The position numbers and the translations under genes are program-made. Below are positions 55,611 through 64,000 of a stretch of DNA of 64,000 bases, piece by piece; position 1 is the first letter of the stretch; every line of letters starts with the position of its first letter. The notes below the pieces were generated by a model. That model searched no databases and was not told the origin of the DNA. It saw nothing but the letters and a program-made list of their open reading frames with translations. The stretch comes from Shinisaurus crocodilurus (Eukaryota > Chordata > Lepidosauria > Squamata > Shinisauridae): assembly GCA_021292165.1 (NCBI GenBank), contig CM037876.1, positions 113,527,379 through 113,591,378 of the forward strand. Reading direction: 5' to 3'.

Positions 55611-57395
55611 CAGTCTCTCATCTTTTTAACTATAGGAAGTACAAGGTAAAATGAGCGGGTAACAACAACTGCTCATTAGGAAGTAAATCTGCCTCTATCT
55701 TCCAGTGTTCTGGTCAATTAATGGAAAGGCACTAGAATGATTGACACACACTTATTATTATTGAATTTATTCCAATTATTTAATAAATGGGCAGCACGAT
55801 CCTGTGACGCTGCCTGTGTAACCCTCCAAACCCGGAGCATTGCGGGCATCCTATAGAGGGCAGAAGGAGTGCGTTGGATAGGATATGCGCTGCGCTCCCC
55901 TCGCCCTCAAAAACATCTAGATGGCAGATTGCAGTCATCTAGATGCTTTCCCTCTCCTTGTGAGGAGGAGAGGCTGAGACAACACCTGGATTCTTCCCGG
56001 TAGTGCCTCGCTCCTCCCCTCCCTGCCCCTGGGAACGCCCTCTAAGCAGGGGAACCGAACATGGTCTTCCGTGTTTGGTTCCCTGGCGCAGAGATAACTG
56101 CACCAGCTATGAGGTGGGGGGGGGGGCGCTCTCTGGCGCTGCAACCTGGGAAGGGATTTCCAAGGTCGCAGTGCCTTCTATGCCCAATCCTATGCCCCCC
56201 CCCAGACAAGGTTAGAGGGACATAGGACTGTGCCCTAAATAACTTTAATGGGGGGGGGATCAGGTTTTGATGTTTTTCTCCAACTTACAGTCTTCCCAGC
56301 TAGTGAGTAGGTCTTAGCCTTTTCATTGCATGAGGTCAAAAGGCTGTTGCAACTTCCTTACCTATCCCACAAGTTGGCATCCTCTGCCTCCACCCCAAAC
56401 AAGGTTTGCTACCCTTTATGGCAAGGATGTGGAGCCTTTGGGATTCTTCCAGGCAGCAGGGCATGGCCTCCAAACTCCACCCCCTGAAAGAATCCCCACC
56501 CACCCCACACCCCAGGAATACCTGCTGTTATCTCCATCTCAAATTGGAGGTAACAGTGGGGATTCCCCTGCATGCCACTCCACCTCCCAGTTAGGGGATT
56601 CCTGCTCCAGTCAAGAGATTGGAGATTACAGCGGGGGGGGGGGGGGAGGAGTGGATTCAGCTGACACTAGCAGAAGCGGCTGCTCTTCCCAGCACCGACC
56701 AAGCGACCCAGGGCAGCACAAGCTGTGCAGAGCCAGGCACTCAGCCAGCCCTGGGAGTAGCATCCCTTCTTCCTGGCGCAGGCCCAGCCCCTTTGTGCAG
56801 GTGTGTGTTGCCATGCCTCTCCCAGCAAAATGGCCCTGGGGCAAGGAGACGATGTCAGTGCACGTGGCCATACCCACTGGTGTCATCCGGCCCGCGGAGC
56901 ACCTGGTGGGGGGTGATTTGGCCCCCACCTTAAAACAGTATGCGCCTCTACTTTATGGTGCTCTAAAATCGCTTTGTCCAATGGTAAAGCTCTCTTTGTC
57001 TTACAAGGCCTGTTTAGCACCAGTCACTGTCTCTTGACTGCTGTATGACGGGGGTAGGCAACCATTTTAGGCCATGGGCACATTTGGCAATTTGAGAAAC
57101 TGTCCTGGGCACTACCACAAAATGGCTGCTATGGAAGGCATGACAACAGGCAAGTAACCTGCCTAAAAGACTAAGTACAAGGCAGAGATGCTGGAACACA
57201 TTAAACAACTCCTTTGAACCCACGGATTTCAGCATCGACAGAAACCTATTTCACAGCAATCCTAGCTGCCCATAAGAAAATATGCTAATCTAAAAACAAA
57301 AGCGGAAGGGCAGGGTGGCTTGGCAGGCACCAGGAAAGATGTCAAGAACATCAGCTACCCTTTTCCTCCTGCCCCCCCCCCTTTTGCTTTGTTTC
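55611..57395. other. No gene supported
   Basis: A GC-richer stretch (55790-57040) contains a 235-codon plus frame (56330-57037). It has no domain I recognise and crosses poly(G) runs. GGTAACAGTGGGGATTCC and related phrases repeat near 56530-56640. A CGGGGGTAGGCAACC terminus near 57048 suggests an old DNA transposon end. Confidence 0.4.
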
Positions 57396-57540
57396 ACATC
57401 TTGCTTGATGAAGAGTTCTGGAGAACTCAAAAACTGTGTTTGAGTTGGCCTAATAAAAGGTATGATCCTAATACCATATTAGGTATTATCCTAATAGGGA
57501 TTTTGTAATTTTTATTTTGGCCAACATGGCTACCTTTGCT
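57396..57540 (+). ncRNA. Degenerate hammerhead-like motif, Penelope-like remnant
   Basis: At 57406-57432 the sequence reads TGATGA, then a perfect 6-bp stem GAGTTC/GAACTC with loop TGGA, then AAAA. This matches the hammerhead core CUGAUGA-stem II-GAAA with two core changes (C3 to T, G12 to A). GGCCTAATAAAAGGTAT follows, and the block ends TTGGCCAACATGGCTACC, a common reptile repeat end. The core changes should prevent cleavage. The link to Penelope-like elements is inference. Confidence 0.5.
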
Positions 57541-59059
57541 TTTCATGTTATGGTGTTCAGGTTAATGCAGGTGCTGAGAATAATGTTAAGAAATCCCAAA
57601 TTCCCCTCACAACACAACAGTTCCTATAGTTCCACAAGAAGAGACAACTTTTGAACCAGTTTCCCTCTGCAGTGTAGGTAAGACCTATAAGCAGTGCTGG
57701 TCAGGTTAGGCAAAACCAACGGTCACAACAGCATGGCAACAGAGGGAGCGGGACCTTCTCGTTATTTACCTTCAGATACCAGGAGACTGTTGGAGGATAT
57801 TGGAAAAGGAGACAGTCCTATACTGGTTAGGAAGAAGCAGAGTTTTTTCCCCTTATGCACAGCCTGGTTATTGAAACTGGTTATCACCACGTGGGCTGTT
57901 AAACCCTGCTAAAAGGCTCTTTAAAGGAACAGATTGTCCAAACAAGGTTTAAAACTAATAAAGACATTTATTAGTTTTACTTGCAGCCTGTTTATTCATA
58001 TATGCAGGATGCATATAGGCAGATTAGAGTCTTGGGTGTTAAGAGTCCGCTTCCTTGGAGGTCACTGGCTGGAAGCCAGCTCAGACCGTGTGTCCATCAG
58101 GTTGGAGAGGCACAGAGAGAGGGAGCTGGCCACAGAGAGGCCCGAAGTAGGGAGGAGGGATCACAAAACATGCACCCTGGGGACTGTTCAATTAACCCTT
58201 TCCTCCCACTCTAACTAGTGGTTACATTACCTCGTTGATTTAAGCAGGCAACATTACGATTTCCATCAGAGACAGCAGTGGAGAATGCTACAGCCAACAT
58301 TGCAATAAGTGAATGGTCACCCCAACACAGTCAGCTATGACATCATCCGTGCAGCCCTGGTTATGGCTGGCATGCTGGCTGTGGCACCCCACTCCTCCTC
58401 CATTACCTGCCTCCCAGTAACGGCAGAAAGGTCAATCCGGCTTTCTGTTGCAATGATCCAGCAGCCAGCAGTTTCACCCCTAGTGAAACTCTCTCATTGG
58501 CTTCCACTACTTATGTCTCTGTGCCCATGTGAACACGCCTTTTGAAAGATACATTGCATATAAGAGGCCACTCTTAATTGAAACTATTTTTCTAGCCTAT
58601 GTCATTTTTACCTTCTCATTCTAAGCATGAGAAATACAAAATGTTCTTTTGGTGTCATGTGTGAAAAAGCCCTCAGAAAAAACTAGGGCACCGTCCAGGA
58701 TTTAAATAACATGCCCAAAGGACAAGGCAAGTCTGAACTGCAGGAAACTGGTTCTCCCTCCTGCCTTTCAGGCCGGCGCCATGACCACACTCCCCCCCCC
58801 CCAATAGATCTGAATGAGATTAAAGAAATAAGTTTCAAAGGCAGAAAAAGTGAAGCAGACAAAGAGGCTTCTTTAATTACTACACAGAGAGGAATCTTCT
58901 GTCCGTGCTCAGTAATACTCGCCACTCCCATCCCTGGGAAAGCCTCAGTCAACCAGTGGGAAACTCCCACGTTGATGGATTGTTAATTGTAATGCATCTT
59001 TTAGAAAGATGATGGGAGAGAGGCATATCTGGAGCAATGAAGAATGTTTTTTGTGGTGG
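57541..59059. other. No gene recognised
   Basis: Unclassified sequence; frames under 100 codons show no domain. Confidence 0.4.
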
Positions 59060-59137
59060 TCCTATGCATGTTTACTTGGAAAATAGCACTACAGATAGCT
59101 TTACTCTCACGGAAGTGTGCCTAGGATTGCAGCCTCA
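59060..59137. repeat. Short foldback repeat (TTACT/AGTAA family)
   Basis: CCTATGCATGTTTACTTGG and GTGTGCCTAGGATTGCAGCC bound the unit. Confidence 0.6.
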
Positions 59138-59320
59138 ATCATATGCTTGTTATATTATCTTACTTTATTTTCATGATAGCTTTAAGAAAAGTATCCTCTT
59201 CATTTGTATGGTGCTTTAAAGTGTTCAGCGGAGGCTCATATATATTACCTCATTATAACTTCGCAATAACCTTGTAAAATGGCTTGATATTATTGTCTCA
59301 GTTTGGGGTGGGGGGGGGCG

Positions 59321-59396
59321 GCTGAGGCAGACGTTTGCCTGAGGCAGACGTTTGCCTGAGGCAGACGTTTGCCTGAGGCAGACGTTTGCCTGAGGC
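59321..59396 (+). repeat. 17-bp minisatellite, about 4.4 units
   Basis: The unit GCCTGAGGCAGACGTTT is repeated head to tail with almost no variation after a G-rich run. Confidence 0.95.
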
Positions 59397-59795
59397 CACC
59401 TTGTGAACATACAGGAGAGACGAGATTTGAAGCAGGAACTTACTACTTTGTAGTTCAGTTTCTTAACCCCCACACTTCACCAGCTCTACATTTCTGCACA
59501 TCTTGGAATTAGGATTGCCAGTGCTTTTCTGGTCCCCATCCCTGTTTAAAAATGTTTTTTAAAACTCCTTTACCAGTTTTACTAAGGATCCACCCAGTCC
59601 AACCTTCTGTTTCCAGTAGCAATCAATCTGGTGTGTCTGGGAGCTTGCAAGCAGGGTGTCTGGAGATGATGGCCGCCCCCTGCCTACTACCTGTACTGAG
59701 AAGTTCACTACCTCTGAGCAGGTATGCCCCATGTAGCTGTCAAGCCATGGACAGACCAACTTTCCATGCATTCCCTCATCTTTCTTTTAGTTTGT
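59397..59795. other. No feature recognised
   Basis: Spacer before micro-MITE copy 8. Confidence 0.4.
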
Positions 59796-59892
59796 CAGTG
59801 TTCTCCAACCTTGGGTCCCCAGCTACGTTGGCTGGGGCATGCTGGGAGTTGTAGGCCAGACACATCTGGGGACCCAAGGTTGGAGAACACTG
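59796..59892. mobile_element. Micro-MITE, copy 8
   Basis: CAGTGTTCTCCAACC and its complement bound 97 bp; one arm is shortened. The flanks TAGTTTGT and TTTTAAGT do not match convincingly. Confidence 0.8.
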
Positions 59893-60188
59893 TTTTAAGT
59901 CATCTAAGCTAGTGACCATCACCACAACATCTGGTACTGAATTCCAAAGGTTAATTATGCATTTTGTAGTCCACAGATTAGGCAGGAGAATCTTCCACCT
60001 TCATTTTATCTTTCTGAGTATCATCTTAAATGTCTGAGTGTCATTAATGTTAATGGCACATGAGCAAGGCCAGTAAGAAAGGTAGTTGTCTGGTTGTTTT
60101 TAAAGAGTCATAGAATTTCCTACATGTGAGCCTGAGCCATTCACTCACCCATCCTAAATCCTACCACCTTCTATTCTGGTTATTTTCT

Positions 60189-60353
60189 ATAGATTCATAG
60201 ATCACTGAGTTGGAAGGGGCCTACAAGGCCATCGAGTCCAACCCCCTGCTCAATGCAGGAAACTAGATGCAGAAAATTACCATCCAAGTAATAACCAGGC
60301 CTGAGCCTGCTTAGCTTTCCACGCTCAGACAAGCTTAGCCAGCATGAGCCACT
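60189..60353 (-). mobile_element. 5S rRNA-derived SINE, copy 5
   Basis: The minus strand shows GGAAAGCTAAGCAGGCTCAG and GGTTATTACTTGGATGGTAA. The CR1-like tail has CCTTCCAACTCAGTGATC. Confidence 0.8.
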
Positions 60354-60634
60354 AAATCTAGCCTGGGTGTTGTTTCTCTTTCTTACATTGAGGAATTCCA
60401 CGTTCACCAAATCTTTGACTGTTTATTTGGCCCCTGCTCCTCCCCTCCCCCCACATACTCCTTGCTTGCCCTCCATCACAGTTACTTGGTAGGGCAGGCA
60501 ACAGCCACAGGAAAATAACATGCATCAGTCTGAATGTGGGTTGCTTACCAGATGTCCTCTATTTTTAACAACAACAACCTGTCCCTTATTCCAGAACACA
60601 AGGACTCCTTTAGAACACTGTGAGACCTCTTGAG

Positions 60635-60930
60635 CAAGGGTACACAACCTGTGCCCCTCCTCAGTGCTCTGACCCCCTGCTGCCACATCCTCCCCAACAA
60701 TTCCCCACCAATTGTACCACTCCCCATTCCCTCCCACAGAGATCCTTATACAGATCAGTGTTTCTCTGCCTCTCCAAGCAGCTAGGAAAGAGCTGTGCAT
60801 CAGGACTGCTGGGATATGTGTGTGTGTGTATGCCTGCCTGCCTGCCTGCCTGTGTCTGTCTGTGTGGCCCCCAACCCCCAAGCCAGGATCACATGAGGCC
60901 CTTGGAACCAAAAATGGTTGTGCACCCCTG
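60635..60930. mobile_element. hAT-like MITE
   Basis: The left end CAAGGGTACACAACCTGTGC and the right end, inverted, CAGGGGTGCACAACC match. No clear 8-bp duplication is left. CTGC tandem units (60833-60853) lie inside. Confidence 0.55.
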
Positions 60931-61139
60931 CTGCAGACAGAAAGGGGAGCAGGGCGGTCCTACACTGATGTTGAATCAAAGGGGTGGAAAGCTTATACTT
61001 GGGGAAGAGGTGAGAGGGGGAACCCACAGTTCAGTAGCAGAACATCTCCTTTGCATGCCATCTCCAGCTACGGATCTCAGGAAGCAAAAACTAGAAGAGA
61101 CCATGGACCAGTGGCTTGAAACAGATTGAGACAGTTTTG

Positions 61140-61141
<2 letters not shown>

Positions 61142-61193
<52 letters not shown>
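61142..61193. repeat. (TG)n(AG)n compound microsatellite
   Basis: About 14 TG units pass directly into about 12 AG units. Confidence 0.95.
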
Positions 61194-61339
61194 ATAAGAA
61201 TGAATCATGAATTACTTCTATGAGTTTTTTTTCTCTTCTGTTTGTAAGAATGAAAGCATTGAAAATATTTTTTCCCCTCTTGGGCTCATGTTTTTAAATG
61301 GTAAGTTATCCTGCATTTTAGAAATAGGGCAGAATAAGA

Positions 61340-61775
61340 CATAGCCCAGCTTAATCCTATGCATATTTACTAAAGAGTAAAAATGAAGAGACTCTTGCTG
61401 CATGGCTACAATCCAGTACACTTACAAACTCTTTACTAGAAGTAAGCCACAGTAGGTTCAATGTGCACAGGATGGCAGACTTACTTGGAAGTTAATAAAA
61501 ATCTGTAGGACCTACTTCTAAGTAAACATGGTTAGACTGTAACTTAAGTGCAGCTGAAATCCTATGCAGGCTTATTTAGGAGTAAGCACCTTTGAACTCC
61601 ATGGGACTGACTTCAGAGAAAACATGTATCGGATCTCACTGCAGTGTTGCAAATTTAGGCCCAGTTCAGACAATCCTCCAGACCATGGCTTGTTGTTACA
61701 AGGACAAATACAGACTTACTGGGGAGTCTATCCCACCGAACTCAGTGGGGCCTGCATTTGTGTGAGATGTAGACT
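61340..61775. repeat. Cluster of TTACT/AGTAA foldback repeats
   Basis: At least four eroded copies follow each other (about 61345-61400, 61420-61545, 61555-61640, 61715-61770). Each shows motifs such as CCTATGCA, TTACTTGGAAG or TCTAAGTAAACATG. Confidence 0.55.
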
Positions 61776-62499
61776 CTAGGCCACAAAAGCTCTCATGCCA
61801 TAAGAAATGTGTTAAGCCTTTCATGGTGGTTTTGCTGAGAATCCTGCCACAGAACGGTGGCGGCCCATCTTGTCTTCAGAACCTTCTTAGTATTCCATTG
61901 GCACACCCAAGCCATTCATGCATTTCTTTCGTTTTTCATTTTTATCGTACGTTGCAGCTGATCCTAAGAATTAAGTGCGCGCCCGCTGCAAACACTTTAA
62001 AAAGGGGGGGGAGGGCTGCACAGCAAAAGCATAACTACTTCTTTCCATTTACAGTAAATTTTACACCCACTGGCTGAAGAGAGTGCAGGCTCAACCTCTG
62101 CCTCTTCGGTCTAGCTGCAGCAGCAGCACAACAAGTGACGCGGGGGGGGGGGGAGAGAGGGCAGCTCTAAAGAATTAAATTCAAATGGCCGGCCCGGACC
62201 AATGGGCGAGGAGGAAGGTCGTGCAAGCGAATTCGAGCGCCGCCTTCCTTGGCTACACCGCCTGCCCCCCGCCCCACTTGTTGACGGATCCACCTTAAAC
62301 AAAAGAAGAACCCGCCCGTGGCTGCTGTTGGTGCGTCGCTGTGGTCTGTTTTCCCCTGTACTGAGAGCTCATTGGCTTAGCCGACGTCAATCCCCTTTAC
62401 AAACCACTACCTTGGCCGCCAAACCTGGGGGGGGGGGGGGATGCTGCGATCCCCGTTTAATTTAGCGAGTCTCACGACAGCGCAGGATCGGGGCTGTCA

Positions 62500-62740
62500 A
62501 GATACAGCCCTGTGTACATTTACATGATAGAAGTAGGTTTTGTTGAATTCAGTGCAGCCTCTTCGTAAAGAAGGGGTGGGTGGTGCAAACGTCTGCACTC
62601 TAAAGCGCCGCTCACATTTAATGGGACCGGCCTGGAGGGCTCCATGCACTGCATTCTTACGTGGGAGTAAGTACCATCAAAACTTAATGGGGCTTATTTC
62701 CGAATTAACTGAATTTACTTGGACTTACCTAAGAGTTAAT
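62500..62740. repeat. Two TTACT/AGTAA foldback repeats
   Basis: Eroded copies lie at about 62505-62580 and 62640-62740 (GTGGGAGTAAGTACC, TTAATGGGGCTTATTTCCG). Confidence 0.5.
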
Positions 62741-62980
62741 ATGTAAAATAAATCAAATAGAGCAAAATACATAATCTTCTATAACCTTCCCTATTTAGGG
62801 TTTGGAGAAAAGGTACAGTAACGTGGGGAAGGCGAGAAGGAACAGCATATTTTTGCTCTTGTTACAATCCTATAAAGCACTTACTTGGGGGTCAGGTACA
62901 CTTACCAGAGAGCCACTTGCATTACAGCAGCATTTATTTCGGAGTAAACGGGCCCAGGACTGGGCTCTGGGGCCCTATTG

Positions 62981-63031
62981 CAGGGCTCTCCAACCCAGCA
63001 ACATCTGGGGACACAAGGTTGGAGAGCCCTG
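62981..63031. mobile_element. Micro-MITE, copy 9 (51 bp, CAGGG subtype)
   Basis: CAGGGCTCTCCAACC and its complement enclose only about 20 bp. CCCTATTG is perfectly duplicated at 62973-62980 and 63032-63039. It is the smallest copy here and sits in the candidate promoter region. Confidence 0.9.
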
Positions 63032-63739
63032 CCCTATTGAAACACAGGGGGTCCTCTGAGGAAAGCGCGCGCGCACAGCTCGACCCTATTGGGATGCCAG
63101 TGCCAAGTAAGTGCACACAGGATTGCATCTGAGGCTTACATCCCGCGGGACCCAGCGGCTCTTGACTTCTGACTAAGCGCCGGGTCGACTTAGGAAATCT
63201 TGTCTCTCTTAAAAATCTCAAGATGAAATCCGCGGCTTTCAAACGCAGCGAGGTGGGTGGAGTCGCGGGGAGAGGAAGAGGAGCGGCTGCAACTTGGCTA
63301 CAGTCTAAACGCCATGATTGTTGTTACAATTTTGGTGGCGGCGGGGAAGGGTTACGCCAGTGCAGCCCTGCCCAGCCCCTATTTTCAAATTTTTGAATTT
63401 TCGTTTCTTGGCCTGGGGGTGGGGGGATTTTGCTCCTACGTTTGCGTGCACACGCCCGCCCGCCGGCCCTCACTGGCTCTTTTCCTCTGTTTGGGGACGC
63501 AAAAGACAGAATAGAAAACCCAGTTCAGTTTTCTGGCTGAAGTACACAGCAAATCGGCCTAGAGGGACGATAGCTTTGCTCCCTCGCTTGCCGAAGCGGA
63601 GAAAGTCGTTCATTTTGTCTCTTTATGGTTTCCCGCTCGTTAAAATAAAAATAGGACGTGGTCCCAGGTGAAAACTGCCCCTCTAGAAAACCTACCTCCT
63701 GCCAAGGGGAGAAGGAAAGGCAGCCCGATGGCCTGTCTG

Positions 63740-63960
63740 CTTATGCGGAAGTACCACTGATTTAGTGGGGCTTACTCCTAAGTAAATGCCTATTCCATGG
63801 GGTTTACTCCTAAGTAAATGTGCCCAAGATTGCAGCCTCGCTTGTCCTTTTCCTTCCTTTTGCACTTTAGCCTGATCATATGCATGTTTACTCAGACGTA
63901 AGTCTCATCGAGTTCACTAGAGCTTACTTTCAATTGTGCATAAGTGTGCAGCCTCCGCAT
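63740..63960. repeat. Two TTACT/AGTAA foldback repeats
   Basis: Copies lie at about 63745-63845 (GGGGCTTACTCCTAAGTAAA, repeated) and 63870-63955 (ATGCATGTTTACTCAGACGT). Confidence 0.6.
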
Positions 63961-64000
63961 TTGTTTTTGCCTGAACCAGACAGCCACCCTTCCCCTACAT

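Larger units (their letters stand above)
62000..63600. promoter_or_regulatory. CpG-rich candidate promoter region
   Basis: GC and CpG density rise sharply at about 62100-62470 and 63040-63480, unlike the surroundings apart from the DIRS and the hAT. CCAAT boxes occur at 62199-62203 (GGACCAATGGGCG) and inverted at 62371-62375, with a CRE-like GACGTCAAT near 62383. There is no TATA box. Frames inside are short and domain-free. This resembles a vertebrate CpG-island promoter, possibly for a gene outside the window; direction is unclear. A 51-bp micro-MITE and a foldback copy lie in the less CpG-rich middle. Confidence 0.4.

Noticed and set aside
56330..57037. 235-codon plus-strand frame
   Set aside because: It is proline/glycine-rich because of GC and poly(G) tracts and shows no domain or conserved motif.
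59321..59396. CRISPR array
   Set aside because: Direct 17-bp repeats have no spacers, and the DNA is vertebrate-like.
60620..61129. 169-codon plus-strand frame
   Set aside because: It runs through a hAT-like MITE and a CTGC tandem run.

Overview
This window looks like vertebrate nuclear DNA, most likely from a squamate reptile (lizard or snake). The basis is the repeat content: L2-clade and RTE-like LINEs, an L1 3' end, a CR1 3' end, tRNA-derived and 5S rRNA-derived SINEs, many short hAT-type MITEs with 8-bp target duplications, a DIRS retrotransposon, a class I-like endogenous retrovirus and long microsatellites. The species call is inference; I recognised no host protein-coding exon. Coding capacity sits almost entirely in mobile elements.

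Layout. 0-5 kb: three L2-clade LINE fragments (one with a 307-codon open C-terminal frame, one decayed, one antisense endonuclease fragment) and a possible Penelope-like remnant. 5.4-6.2 kb: a large imperfect foldback with a micro-MITE nested in one arm. 6.3-9.9 kb: a short LTR element on the minus strand with two 464-bp LTRs differing at one base, a tRNA-His primer site, a 4-bp target duplication and only a decayed gag remnant. 11-19 kb: a hAT MITE, SINEs and a Gypsy-like LTR deletion derivative (15.5-16.3 kb). 22-24 kb: MITEs and LINE 3' ends. 24.1-27.6 kb: an L2-clade LINE on the minus strand split by a 1.8-kb CpG-rich non-autonomous hAT. 28.0-29.8 kb: a 5'-truncated RTE-like LINE. 30.8-35.4 kb: several MITEs and a decayed L2-clade LINE.

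36.2-42.1 kb: a nearly full-length DIRS retrotransposon on the minus strand. It has inverted terminal repeats, the diagnostic internal complementary region, a gag-like frame, reverse transcriptase/RNase H and an open tyrosine recombinase frame. Two in-frame stops and one frameshift damage gag and RT/RH. It is the most complete system here: RT/RNase H would copy the RNA, the internal complementary region would template a circular junction from both ends, and the recombinase would insert the circle.

42-61 kb: LINE 3' ends, 5S-derived SINEs, an L1 insertion with a 15-bp target duplication, micro-MITEs and a 17-bp minisatellite. 62.0-63.6 kb: a CpG-rich stretch with CCAAT boxes and no recognised repeat body; it is the only plausible host promoter, perhaps for a gene beyond the window edge. 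Coordinates of old repeat edges are approximate; edges supported by target duplications are exact.
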